Assembly (NCBI RefSeq): GCF_030388665.1
Contig: NZ_CP128846.1
Span: 7,412,001-7,476,000, forward strand
Source: Streptomyces flavofungini
Lineage (GTDB): Bacteria; Actinomycetota; Actinomycetes; Streptomycetales; Streptomycetaceae
Reading direction: 5' to 3'
DNA: 64,000 nt
Shown here: piece by piece, positions 8,562-16,969 of the stretch
How positions within the stretch are numbered: the first letter of the stretch is position 1
Layout: the number at the start of each line of letters is the position of its first letter
Notes under the pieces: generated by a model
What the model saw: the letters and a program-made list of their open reading frames with translations, nothing else
Database searches by the model: none
Told to the model about the DNA's origin: nothing
Translations under genes and position numbers: made by a program

Positions 8562-9461
8562 GTGAGGATCAAGCGCACCACCCCCCGCAGCGGTATAGCG
8601 AGACACTCCCGCACGGTCGCCGTCGCGACCGGGCTCGTGGCCGCGGCCGCACTCGCCGTCCCTGCCGCCAGCGCCGGCGAGGCCCGCAGCTACAGCGCCT
8701 CCGACCTGACGGCCGCCAGTGACGCCGTTCTGGAAGCGGACGTCGCGGGCACCGCCTGGAACGTCGACCCCAAGACCAAGCAGGTCCTGGTCACCGCCGA
8801 CAGCACGGTCTCCGAGGCCGAGATCGCCAAGCTGAAGCAGGCGGCGGGCGACAAGGCGGGCGCCCTGAAGATCGAGCGGACGCCCGGCAAGTTCCAGAAG
8901 TACATCTCCGGCGGCGACGCCACGTACGCCACCAGCTGGCGCTGCTCGCTCGGCTTCAACGTCCGCAGCGGCAGCACCTACTACTTCCTGACCGCCGGGC
9001 ACTGCACCGACGGCGCGGGCACCTGGTGGGCCAACTCGTCGAAGACCACCGTGCTCGGCACCACGCGCGGCTCCAGCTTCCCGACGAACGACTACGGCAT
9101 CGTCAGGTACACGAACAACTCGATCGCCAAGCCCGGCACCGTGGGCAGCCAGGACATCACCCGCGCCGCCGACCCGACCGTCAACCAGAGCGTGACGCGT
9201 CGCGGCTCCACCACCGGCACCCACTCCGGCCGCGTCACGGGCCTGAACGCGACGGTGAACTACGGCAACGGCGACATCGTGTACGGCATGATCAGGACGA
9301 CCGTCTGCGCCGAGCCCGGCGACAGTGGCGGCCCGCTCTACTCCGGTTCCACGGCGCTCGGTCTGACCTCCGGCGGCAGCGGCAACTGCTCCTCCGGCGG
9401 TACGACGTTCTTCCAGCCGGTCACCGAGGCCCTGCGCGCGTACAACGTGAGCGTGTACTGA
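8562..9461 (+). CDS. sprB: Streptogrisin B-like secreted serine protease precursor
   Basis: 299-residue chymotrypsin-fold (S1E) protease. The signal peptide ends near the ASA motif around residue 38, the alpha-lytic-type propeptide runs to residue 114, and the mature enzyme begins ISGGDA at 115, giving 185 residues, exactly the streptogrisin B arrangement. Catalytic triad: His147 (TAGHC), Asp177 (NDYGIV), Ser255 (GDSGGP). Paired Cys residues flank the His and Ser as in the family. Start GTG at 8562 follows GGGAGGA at 8548-8554. Likely specificity is for large hydrophobic or aromatic P1 residues, by family. Secreted for extracellular proteolysis; a second streptogrisin lies next door. Confidence 0.93.
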   Translation: MRIKRTTPRSGIARHSRTVAVATGLVAAAALAVPAASAGEARSYSASDLTAASDAVLEADVAGTAWNVDPKTKQVLVTADSTVSEAEIAKLKQAAGDKAGALKIERTPGKFQKYISGGDATYATSWRCSLGFNVRSGSTYYFLTAGHCTDGAGTWWANSSKTTVLGTTRGSSFPTNDYGIVRYTNNSIAKPGTVGSQDITRAADPTVNQSVTRRGSTTGTHSGRVTGLNATVNYGNGDIVYGMIRTTVCAEPGDSGGPLYSGSTALGLTSGGSGNCSSGGTTFFQPVTEALRAYNVSVY

Positions 9462-9866
9462 CGCCCACCCCTGTACCCCGCACGGTCAGCGGCCACTTGA
9501 GCCCCCGCCCCCACTCCTGGGCGGGGGCTATTCGCCGTCCCGGCGTCGTCCGCGCCCGGCCGACGAGCATCGAGAACCGGACAGGACTAGTCCTCACCCG
9601 CTGCCGACCACTGCTCGCACGGGGTGTTTGCAGCGGGAACCGACGTGGTGAGACCACGGACGGTCAACGCGTCCTGGCCGGGGGCGCGTTGTCGGGCGCG
9701 CGTCCTGAAGTAGACCTTGTGTGCGACCTCGTGCGCTGGGAATAGTGGGCCGCGTCCTATTGGCATGGACGCGGCTTTCCCATCGTCAGCCCGCCATGCG
9801 CGTACGCCTCTCGGCCGCCGAGGTCCCCACACCGGAGCGGACCGACCCCCCACAGGAGGACGCGAG
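9462..9866. promoter_or_regulatory. Intergenic region between the two streptogrisin genes
   Basis: 405 bp with no gene. It contains the terminator at 9500-9529 and then the presumed promoter of the second protease. The stretch 9575-9760 is somewhat less GC-rich than the flanking coding DNA. I see no clear operator palindrome. Confidence 0.45.
9500..9529 (+). terminator. Terminator of the first streptogrisin gene
   Basis: Perfect 11-bp stem AGCCCCCGCCC / GGGCGGGGGCT with an 8-base loop (CCACTCCT), 38 bases downstream of the stop. Confidence 0.85.
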
Positions 9867-10952
9867 TTGAAGCACCGCCGCATACCCAAGCGCCGTGCCG
9901 CCATGGCAGGTGCGGGTGTCGTCGCTCTGATCGGCGCGGCCGTCACCTTCCAGACTGCGAACGCGAGTGAGGACACCCCCGCCCCCAAGCCGGACACGCT
10001 CTCCATCGCGAAGGCCGGAAAGCTCGCCTCCTCGCTGGACAAGGAGCTGGGCGCCGACGCCGCGGGGACGTACTACGACGCGCAGGCCAAGCAGCTCGTC
10101 GTGAACGTCCTCGACGACGACGCCAAGGACGCCGTCGAGTCCGCCGGCGCCAAGGCCAGACTGGTCGAGAACTCCCTCGCCGAGCTCAAGAGCGCCCGCG
10201 CCACGCTCACGGACAAGGCCTCGGTCCCCGGCAGCTCGTGGGCCACCGACCCGGCCGCCAACAAGGTCGTCGTGACCGTGGACCGCACGGTCAAGGGCGC
10301 CGACCTCAAGAAGCTGACCTCGGTCGTCGAGGGTCTCGGTGAGAAGGCCGAACTGAAGCACTCCAAGGGAGAGTTCAAGCCCTTCATCGCCGGTGGCGAC
10401 GCCATCTTCGGCGGCAGCAGCCGCTGCTCGCTCGGCTTCAACGTGGTCAAGGACGGTGCCCCGCACTTCCTGACGGCGGGGCACTGCACGGAGGCCGTCA
10501 CCAGCTGGTCCGAGAAGCAGGGCGGTCCGGCCATCGGTGAGAACGCGGGCTCCAGCTTCCCCGACAACGACTACGGCATCGTCAAGTACTCCGGCGACAC
10601 CGCGCACCCGAGCGAGGTGAACCTCTACAACGGCTCCACGCAGAAGATCACCAAGGCCGGGGCCGCGACCGTCGGCCAGCAGGTGCAGCGCAGCGGTTCC
10701 ACCACGCAGCTGCACGACGGCAAGGTCACGGGCCTGGACGCCACCGTGAACTACGGCAACGGCGACATCGTGAACGGCCTCATCCAGACCGACGTGTGCG
10801 CGGAGCCCGGTGACAGCGGCGGCGCGCTGTTCGCGGGCGACACGGCCCTCGGTCTGACGTCCGGCGGCAGCGGTGACTGCAGCTCCGGCGGCGAGACGTT
10901 CTTCCAGCCGGTGCCCGAGGCCCTCGAAGCCTTCGGGGCGGAAATCGGCTGA
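9867..10952 (+). CDS. sprD: Streptogrisin D-like secreted serine protease precursor
   Basis: 361 residues, TTG start at 9867 after AGGAGG (9854-9859). Twin-Arg-rich N-terminus (MKHRRIPKRR), hydrophobic core, signal cleavage near NAS (~31). The propeptide is long (~140 residues, alpha-lytic type) and the mature enzyme begins IAGGDA at 174, leaving 188 residues, the streptogrisin D layout. Triad: His206 (TAGHC), Asp235 (NDYGIV), Ser317 (GDSGGA). The last residue of the Ser motif is Ala where its neighbour has Pro. Long-propeptide streptogrisins are generally broad hydrophobic endopeptidases. The tandem with the shorter streptogrisin suggests an old duplication with divergence. Confidence 0.9.
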   Translation: MKHRRIPKRRAAMAGAGVVALIGAAVTFQTANASEDTPAPKPDTLSIAKAGKLASSLDKELGADAAGTYYDAQAKQLVVNVLDDDAKDAVESAGAKARLVENSLAELKSARATLTDKASVPGSSWATDPAANKVVVTVDRTVKGADLKKLTSVVEGLGEKAELKHSKGEFKPFIAGGDAIFGGSSRCSLGFNVVKDGAPHFLTAGHCTEAVTSWSEKQGGPAIGENAGSSFPDNDYGIVKYSGDTAHPSEVNLYNGSTQKITKAGAATVGQQVQRSGSTTQLHDGKVTGLDATVNYGNGDIVNGLIQTDVCAEPGDSGGALFAGDTALGLTSGGSGDCSSGGETFFQPVPEALEAFGAEIG

Positions 10953-10974
10953 CGTCTGGTTCGAGTGCGGCGGC

Positions 10975-11006
10975 GGGCCCCGGAAACCTCTCGGTTTCCG
11001 GGGCCC
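10975..11006 (+). terminator. Terminator of the second streptogrisin gene
   Basis: Perfect 14-bp stem GGGCCCCGGAAACC / GGTTTCCGGGGCCC with a TCTC tetraloop, 22 bases after the stop. Confidence 0.9.
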
Positions 11007-11044
11007 GCTGGCATTTTCCGGCGGAGTTAAGAAGGCTGGTTGAA

Positions 11045-11065
11045 GAATTCAGGATCCCTGAATTC
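11045..11065. promoter_or_regulatory. Operator-like palindrome upstream of the peptide ABC operon
   Basis: 9-bp arms GAATTCAGG and CCTGAATTC around a 3-bp centre. The position, after the terminator and ~310 bp before the first permease codon, suits a repressor or activator site. The half-site CCTGAATTC also occurs in the palindrome upstream of the ArsR-type gene at 37715-37726. Confidence 0.45.
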
Positions 11066-11326
11066 TCAAGGGGTGACGCGCGTAGATATCTCCATGATGC
11101 GGAGGTGGTGTCGCTAGATGACCTTCGTAAGCAAGGCTGATGTGTCAGGTGACCTTCCTTGGTGGGGGTCTGTGGTGTAGATCTCAAAGCGGCGAGATGT
11201 CCGTGTTCATGCCCTTATGGGGGCCCGCAATGTTGCGCGGCTGTAAATCTGCGCAGCATTCTTGAAATGCTTTCTGCGGGGGATTTGCAAAGGCTCCGCA
11301 TCGCTGGCTCTAATGATGCGCACCCC

Positions 11327-11347
11327 GACGCGGAAAACCTCCGCGTC
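11327..11347 (+). promoter_or_regulatory. Leader hairpin before the ABC operon ribosome site
   Basis: Perfect 8-bp stem GACGCGGA / TCCGCGTC with a 5-base loop, 12 bases upstream of the GGAG of the first permease. It may affect translation or mRNA stability; no attenuator alternative structure was found by eye. Confidence 0.3.
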
Positions 11348-11372
11348 CGCACGTCATCAGGAGTTGGGCAGC

Positions 11373-12329
11373 ATGGCCGACGCGCCACACCCAGGCCCGC
11401 GCGGCCCGCTCGCCGCGGCCGTCGGCGCCTTCCGCCGGGACCGGCTCGGCCTCGCGGCGCTGTGCGTGGTGGCCCTGTTCGCGCTGCTCGCCCTCGCCGC
11501 GCCGCTCGTCGCCGCCGCGTACGGCAAGAACCCCACCGAGCACTACGGCCAGAACGAACCCGGACTGCTCAGCCCGGAGGGCCTGCCGGTGCTGCCCAAC
11601 GGCGGCATCTCCGGCGACTTCTGGTTCGGCCTCGAACCGGGCCTCGGCCGGGACGTGTTCACCCAGCTCCTGTACGGCATCCGCACCTCGCTCCTGGTCG
11701 CGGGGGCGTCCATCGCCGTCATCGCGGTCCTCGGCGTCGTACTCGGCGTGACCGTCGGCTATCTGAGCGGGCTCGCCGACCGGGTGTTCACCTTCGTCTG
11801 CAACGTCCTGCTCGCCTTTCCGACGCTGCTGCTCTTCCTCGCCCTCAGCCCCATCGTGCAGACCCGCTTCGTCGACCCCGGCGAGAGCGAGCCCGCCTGG
11901 ATGCAGTTCACCGTCCTCGTGCTGATCTTCGCCGCCTTCGGCTGGGTGCCGCTCGCGATGGTGCTCCGCACGACGGTGCGCTCCCTGCGCGAACGCGAGT
12001 TCGTCGAGGCCGCACGGGCCGTGGGCGCGTCCCGCCGCCACATCGTGCTGCGCGAACTGCTGCCGAACGTGTGGGCGCCCGTCCTCGTGCACCTCACCGT
12101 CGCCCTGCCCGGCATCGTCACCGCCGAGGCCGCGCTCTCCTTCCTCGGCGTCGGCATCAGCGAACCCATCCCCGACTGGGGCCGCATGATCGCCCGGGGC
12201 TCCGAGGTCTTCTACGACGACCCGACCTACATGGTCTTCCCCGGCGTGACGATCCTGCTCTTCGTCCTCGCCTTCAACCTGCTCGGCGACTCCGTACGGG
12301 ACGCGCTCGATCCCCGTACCCGCCGCTGA
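11373..12329 (+). CDS. Peptide/nickel-type ABC transporter permease (DppC/OppC type)
   Basis: 318-residue inner-membrane permease. The first TM segment (~29-50) is followed by a large extracytoplasmic loop (~52-95) containing FWFGLEPGLGRDVF, characteristic of DppC/OppC. TMs follow, and the cytoplasmic EAA loop is EAARAVGASRRHIVLRELL (~208-226). Pairs with the DppB-type permease at 14179 and the ATPase at 15168. The ATG at 11373 follows CAGGAG near 11358-11363. First gene of a four-gene operon: permease C, binding protein, permease B, double ATPase. The substrate is unknown; the neighbouring secreted proteases make oligopeptides a reasonable guess. Confidence 0.88.
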   Translation: MADAPHPGPRGPLAAAVGAFRRDRLGLAALCVVALFALLALAAPLVAAAYGKNPTEHYGQNEPGLLSPEGLPVLPNGGISGDFWFGLEPGLGRDVFTQLLYGIRTSLLVAGASIAVIAVLGVVLGVTVGYLSGLADRVFTFVCNVLLAFPTLLLFLALSPIVQTRFVDPGESEPAWMQFTVLVLIFAAFGWVPLAMVLRTTVRSLREREFVEAARAVGASRRHIVLRELLPNVWAPVLVHLTVALPGIVTAEAALSFLGVGISEPIPDWGRMIARGSEVFYDDPTYMVFPGVTILLFVLAFNLLGDSVRDALDPRTRR

Positions 12330-12399
12330 CCCCCGACGCCGCCGTCCCGCTTCTGCCCGCGTCACCGTCAACCCGTTCCACCCGCAAGGGAGTTCCGCC

Positions 12400-14175
12400 A
12401 TGCCCAGGATCACCTCACGCACCGTGGCCGTGCCCGTCGCCGCCGCCGCTTCCGCCATGCTCGTGCTGTGCTCCTGCTCGGCCGGGGCGGGCACCACGAG
12501 CGACAAGGCATCCCCGCGCCAGGAGGCCGACCTGATCGCCCGGGTCGGCACCGCCGAGGACAGCGCGGGCCCCGCCCCGGCCGTCGCGGGCGCCCGGAAG
12601 GGCGGCACCATTCACGTCGCCAACCTGCGCGACCACGCCCATCTGGACCCGCAGAAGATCTACGCGGGCGAGGCCTACAACACCTCGCTCCTGTGGGGCC
12701 GCCAGCTCACCCAGTACCAGATCGTCGACGGCGAGCCGAAGCTCGTCGGCGACCTCGCCACCGACACCGGCAAGCCCTCCGACGGCGGCCGCACCTGGAC
12801 GTACAAGCTCAAGGACGGCATCGCCTGGCAGGACGGCAAGCCGATCACCTCCGAGCACGTCAAGTACGGCATCCAGCGCACCTTCGCGCCCGGCTTCGAG
12901 GTCGGCCCTTCGTACTGGCCGCAGTGGCTGACCGGCAAGTCCGACCTCGCGCAGGCCCGCGAGGTCTACGGCGGACCCGAGAAGGACGGTGACTTCGACC
13001 GCATCGAGACACCGGACGACAAGACCATCGTCTTCCGCTTCCACGAGACGCAGTCCGACGTGCCGTTCATGGCCGCGCAGTCCTCCTCGTCACCGGTGCG
13101 CCCCGACAAGGACACCGGCGCCGCCTACGACCTCAAGCCGTTCGCCAGCGGCCCGTACCGGATCGTCGCGCACCGCCAGAACCGGTCCCTGACCCTGGCG
13201 AAGAACCCGCACTGGAAGGCGGACACCGACCCGATCCGCCACCAGTACGCCGACGCGTTCGAGTTCACCTTCGGGAAGAAGGAGCTCAACACCGCCCAGG
13301 AGATCCTCAACGGGCGCGGCGACGGCGCGGCCACCGTCACCACCAAGAACGACTTCCCGCCCGAGCTGATCGGCGAGGCCAACCGCGACCCGAAGAAGAA
13401 GGACCTCGTCGTCGACGGCCGCCGCGGCGCGTTCAGCTCGCACCTGGTGATCCGCAACGACCGCGTCGCCGACCCGGAGGTCCGCAAGGCCATCCACTAC
13501 CTCTTCCCGCGCCGGCAGGCCCGCCAGGCACTCGGCGGCCCGCGCGTCGGCGACATCGCCACCACCTACTCCTCGCCCGCCATCGTCGGCTGGCACCCCT
13601 ACGACACCTACCCGGTGGCGCCGACCGGCGACATCAAGAAGGCCAAGGAGCACCTGGCCAAGGCCGCGAAGCCGGTCGAACGGCTCAGCTACGCCTACGA
13701 GTCCAACGCCGTCAACGACCGCCTGGCCCAGGTCCTGGTGGACGCCTTCGCCAAGGCCGGCATCGAACTCGTCACCAAGCCGATGCCGCTGCCCGCCTAC
13801 ACCAACGAGGTCCTGCGCGGCACCGACCCGAAGTACGACCTGTGGATGTCCGCCTCGTCCGTGGACTGGCCGACCCCGGCCACCGGCGTCCCGTACCGCT
13901 TCGACAGCCGCCGCGACACCCTCGACAACGACCCGCGGTACCAGAACCCGGCCGTCGACAAGGAGCTCGACCGCATCGCGCGGATCGGCGACGCCACCAA
14001 GAAGGCCAAGGCGCTCATCGCCCTCGAACAGGACACGATCATGAAGGACGTGCCGCTGGTGCCGTTCCTGCACCAGCGCGTCCAGCAGGTCCGCGGCGCC
14101 GACGTCGGCGGCGCCTTCATCCACCCGATCTACGGCACCATCAGCCCGGCCTGGCTGTACCTGAAGAAGTCCTGA
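12400..14175 (+). CDS. Extracellular solute-binding lipoprotein, family 5 (peptide/nickel type)
   Basis: 591 residues. N-terminal signal peptide with a lipobox-like LCSC (Cys near residue 27), then a Ser/Pro-rich spacer. The SBP_bac_5 domain starts GGTIHVANLRDHAHLDPQ (~66) and ends near YGTISPAWLYLKK. It includes WTYKLKDGIAWQDGKPITSEHV, the family hallmark. This captures the ligand outside the membrane and delivers it to the two permeases. Start ATG follows AAGGGAG at 12386-12392. It is unusual in lying between the two permease genes rather than at the operon start. The ligand could be an oligopeptide, dipeptide, nickel chelate or sugar oligomer; sequence alone does not decide. Confidence 0.9.
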   Translation: MPRITSRTVAVPVAAAASAMLVLCSCSAGAGTTSDKASPRQEADLIARVGTAEDSAGPAPAVAGARKGGTIHVANLRDHAHLDPQKIYAGEAYNTSLLWGRQLTQYQIVDGEPKLVGDLATDTGKPSDGGRTWTYKLKDGIAWQDGKPITSEHVKYGIQRTFAPGFEVGPSYWPQWLTGKSDLAQAREVYGGPEKDGDFDRIETPDDKTIVFRFHETQSDVPFMAAQSSSSPVRPDKDTGAAYDLKPFASGPYRIVAHRQNRSLTLAKNPHWKADTDPIRHQYADAFEFTFGKKELNTAQEILNGRGDGAATVTTKNDFPPELIGEANRDPKKKDLVVDGRRGAFSSHLVIRNDRVADPEVRKAIHYLFPRRQARQALGGPRVGDIATTYSSPAIVGWHPYDTYPVAPTGDIKKAKEHLAKAAKPVERLSYAYESNAVNDRLAQVLVDAFAKAGIELVTKPMPLPAYTNEVLRGTDPKYDLWMSASSVDWPTPATGVPYRFDSRRDTLDNDPRYQNPAVDKELDRIARIGDATKKAKALIALEQDTIMKDVPLVPFLHQRVQQVRGADVGGAFIHPIYGTISPAWLYLKKS

Positions 14176-14178
14176 ACC

Positions 14179-15171
14179 ATGCCCAGCTACCTCCTGCGGA
14201 GGGTGCTCCAGGCGGTCGTGGTGCTCCTCGCGATCTCCGCGACCGCCTTCGCACTCTTCTACGCCGCCCCCTCCGACCCGGCCGTCATCGCCTGCGGACC
14301 CAAGTGCGACGCCACCCAGATCGCGGCGGTCCGCGACTCCATGGGCCTGGACCAGCCGATGCTCGCGCAGTACGCCGACTACGTGCGCGGCCTGATCGCG
14401 GGCCGCACCATCAACGACGTCGACGGCACCCCGATCGCCTGCGACGCACCCTGCCTCGGCTACTCCTACGCCCTGCACGAACCGGTGCGCGCCGCCATCA
14501 CCAGCCGCTTCCCCGTCACGCTCTCCCTCGCGGGCGGCGCCCTCGCGGTGATCGTCGTCTTCGGGATCGGCGCGGGCTTCGTGTCCGCGCTGCGCCGCGG
14601 CCGGCTCACCGACCGGCTCCTGTCCGGCTTCACCCTGGTCGGCGCCAGCGTGCAGATCTACTTCCTCGGCTACGCCCTCCAGTACCTCCTGGTCTACCGG
14701 ACGGGCTGGTTCGCGCTGCCCGGCTACACCTCGCCCGGCGACGGCATCGGCGCCTGGGCCGCGGGACTGCTCCTGCCCTGCCTGGTCCTCGGCTTCGTCA
14801 ACGCCGCCGTGTTCGCCCGGCTCTCCCGCGCCCAGATGCTGGAGGTCATGCACGAGGGGTACGTGCGCACGGCGCGCGGCAAGGGGCTCAGCCCGCTGCG
14901 CGCCCACCTGAAGTACACCTCGCGCGGGGCCGCCGCGCCGCTGGTGCAGCTCCTCGGCCTGGAGGTGGGCGCGCTGCTCGGCGGCGCGTTCATCACCGAG
15001 ACCGTGTTCGGGCTCAGCGGCGTCGGCAAGCTCGCGGTGGACGCGGTGGCGCAGAACGACCTGCCCACCGTCGTCGGCACCGTGCTGCTCGCCGCGTTCT
15101 TCGTGGTGGTGTTCGTCGCCCTGGCCGACCTCGTGGTGGCCTGGCTCGATCCGAGAGTGAGGCTCGCGTGA
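14179..15171 (+). CDS. Peptide/nickel-type ABC transporter permease (DppB/OppB type)
   Basis: 330-residue permease with the DppB/OppB layout: N-terminal MPSYLLRRVLQAVVVLL TM, a large external loop (~35-105) containing the conserved SDPA near its start, then five further TM segments. The EAA loop is YVRTARGKGLSPLRAHLKY (~228-246), followed by GGAFITETVFGLSGVGKLAVDAV, conserved in this family. The external loop carries paired Cys residues (ACGPKC and ACDAPC), more than usual, which may form disulfides. The start is 3 bp after the binding-protein stop and the gene overlaps the ATPase gene by GTGA, so translation is coupled. Confidence 0.88.
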   Translation: MPSYLLRRVLQAVVVLLAISATAFALFYAAPSDPAVIACGPKCDATQIAAVRDSMGLDQPMLAQYADYVRGLIAGRTINDVDGTPIACDAPCLGYSYALHEPVRAAITSRFPVTLSLAGGALAVIVVFGIGAGFVSALRRGRLTDRLLSGFTLVGASVQIYFLGYALQYLLVYRTGWFALPGYTSPGDGIGAWAAGLLLPCLVLGFVNAAVFARLSRAQMLEVMHEGYVRTARGKGLSPLRAHLKYTSRGAAAPLVQLLGLEVGALLGGAFITETVFGLSGVGKLAVDAVAQNDLPTVVGTVLLAAFFVVVFVALADLVVAWLDPRVRLA

Positions 15172-16838
15172 GCGGCTCCGGCAAGGAATGGCCCGTCCTG
15201 CGCGTGCGGGACCTGAGCGTCACCTTCACCGGGACGCGCGGCACCGTCATGGCCGTCGAGGGCGTCTCCTTCGACCTGGCGCGGGGCGAAGTCGTCGGCC
15301 TGGTGGGGGAGTCGGGCTCCGGCAAGTCCACCGTCGGGCTCGCCGCGCTCGGCCTGCACGACCCGGCGCGGACCCGGATCACCGGCAGCGTCGAGGTCGG
15401 CGGCACCGAGGTCGTCGGGGCGGACGAGGGCACGCTGCGGCCGCTGCGCGGCAACCGGGTCGCGATGGTCTTCCAGGACGCCCTCGCCGCGCTCTCCCCC
15501 TTCCACACTGTGGGCGCGCAGCTCGCCGAGGCCTACCGGATCCACCACCGGGCCGCCTCGCGCGCCGAGGCCCGCGACCGGGCCGCCGACATGCTGGAGC
15601 GGGTCGGCATCCCCGCCGCCCGCGGCCGGGACTACCCGCACCAGTTCTCCGGCGGCATGCGGCAGCGCGTGATGATCGCCACGGCGCTGATCAACAGCCC
15701 GGACGTGCTCGTCGCGGACGAGCCCACCACCGCGCTCGACGCCCGTGTCCAGCGCCAGGTCCTCGACCTCCTGGACGAGCTGCGGCACGAGCACGGCACC
15801 GCCGTCGTCCTCGTCACCCACGACGTGGGCGTCGTCGCGCACGCGAGCGACCGCATGCTCGTGATGCGCGGCGGCCACCTCCTCGAAGAGGGCCCGACCC
15901 GCCGGGTCCTCACCGCACCCGAACACCCCTACACCCGCGCCCTGATCGGCGCCGCCCCCACCCTGACCAGCGAGCCCGGCACCCGCCTGCCCACGGTCGA
16001 CGAACCCGAGCCGAAGCCGCGCACCGCGGCCCGCACCCCGGTCACCGCGGCCGCACGCCCCCTCGCCGAGGTCAGCGGCCTGCACGTGGAGTTCGGCGGC
16101 GGCCGCACCCTGCTCGGCCGCCGCCGCGAGCCCGCCCGGGCCGTGCGCGGCGTCAGCCTGCACGTGCGCGAGGGCGAGACCCTCGGCCTGGTCGGCGAGT
16201 CCGGTTCGGGCAAGTCCACCACCGCCCGGGTGCTCGCCGGGCTCCAGCGGCCCACGGCGGGCGAGGTCCGCTTCGACGGCAAGGACATCTCGGGCGCCGC
16301 CGGGGACGCCGCGCTGCGCCGGGAGCTGAGCCGTGAGGTGCAGCTGGTCTTCCAGGACCCCTACGCCTCGCTGAACCCGCGTCGTACCGTCGAGCAGATC
16401 GTCACCACACCGCTGCGGGTGCACACCCGGGCCGCGGCGGCCGAGCGCCGGGAACGCGCGGTCGAACTCCTGGAACAGGTCGGCCTGTCCGCCGACGACC
16501 TGGACCGCTACCCGCACGAGTTCTCCGGCGGCCAGCGCCAGCGCATCGGCATCGCCCGCGCGCTCGCCCCGCGCCCCCGGCTGATCATCGCCGACGAACC
16601 GGTGTCCGCGCTCGACGTCTCCGTGCAGGCCCAGGTCCTGAACCTGCTGATGGACCTGCGGGACGAACTCGGCCTCTCGCTGCTCTTCGTCTCCCACGAC
16701 CTGGCCGTCGTCCGGCACTTCTGCGACCGCGTCGCCGTGCTGCGGCGCGGCGAGGTCGTCGAGACCGGGGCCCGCGACGAGGTCTTCGAGCGGCCGGGCG
16801 CCGCGTACACGCGCGACCTGCTCGCCGCGATGGTCTGA
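15168..16838 (+). CDS. Fused double ATPase of a peptide-type ABC importer (DppD-DppF fusion)
   Basis: 556 residues with two full ABC ATPase modules. Module 1 (~6-255) has Walker A GESGSGKST, signature FSGGMRQR and Walker B VLVADEPT, with the switch His in LVTHD. Module 2 (~295-556) has GESGSGKST, FSGGQRQR, LIIADEPVSALD and VSHD. Both end in the oppD/F C-terminal type extension (EHPYTRAL, GAAYTRDLL). In most systems these are two genes, DppD and DppF; here one chain should form the whole nucleotide-binding heterodimer. Starts with GTG overlapping the permease stop. The linker (~255-295) is Pro/Thr/Ala-rich. Confidence 0.92.
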   Translation: MSGSGKEWPVLRVRDLSVTFTGTRGTVMAVEGVSFDLARGEVVGLVGESGSGKSTVGLAALGLHDPARTRITGSVEVGGTEVVGADEGTLRPLRGNRVAMVFQDALAALSPFHTVGAQLAEAYRIHHRAASRAEARDRAADMLERVGIPAARGRDYPHQFSGGMRQRVMIATALINSPDVLVADEPTTALDARVQRQVLDLLDELRHEHGTAVVLVTHDVGVVAHASDRMLVMRGGHLLEEGPTRRVLTAPEHPYTRALIGAAPTLTSEPGTRLPTVDEPEPKPRTAARTPVTAAARPLAEVSGLHVEFGGGRTLLGRRREPARAVRGVSLHVREGETLGLVGESGSGKSTTARVLAGLQRPTAGEVRFDGKDISGAAGDAALRRELSREVQLVFQDPYASLNPRRTVEQIVTTPLRVHTRAAAAERRERAVELLEQVGLSADDLDRYPHEFSGGQRQRIGIARALAPRPRLIIADEPVSALDVSVQAQVLNLLMDLRDELGLSLLFVSHDLAVVRHFCDRVAVLRRGEVVETGARDEVFERPGAAYTRDLLAAMV

Positions 16839-16894
16839 GCCACCCCGGTCCACGGCCCCGTGGAGGGGGCGGGGCGGTGGACCGGGCTCCCCGA

Positions 16895-16937
16895 GGCGGT
16901 GCCCCGCCCACCTGGCGCAGGTGGGCGGGGCACCGCC
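16895..16937. terminator. Bidirectional terminator between ABC operon and M4 protease gene
   Basis: Perfect 20-bp stem from GGCGGTGCCCCGCCC to its complement GGGCGGGGCACCGCC, with three more pairs and a GCG loop. It lies between convergent genes and can serve both. Confidence 0.92.
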
Positions 16938-16969
16938 GTTCGGTGTGTCCCGGCTCGGCGTGTCCTGGA

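Larger units (their letters stand above)
10953..11372. promoter_or_regulatory. 420-bp leader region of the peptide ABC transporter
   Basis: No gene supported. In order: terminator at 10975-11006; near-perfect palindrome at 11045-11065; an AT-richer 170-bp stretch (11067-11320) that probably holds the transporter promoter; a small hairpin at 11327-11347; GGAG ribosome site near 11360. The weak coding potential continuing upstream of 11373 in frame does not resemble permease sequence. Confidence 0.5.
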
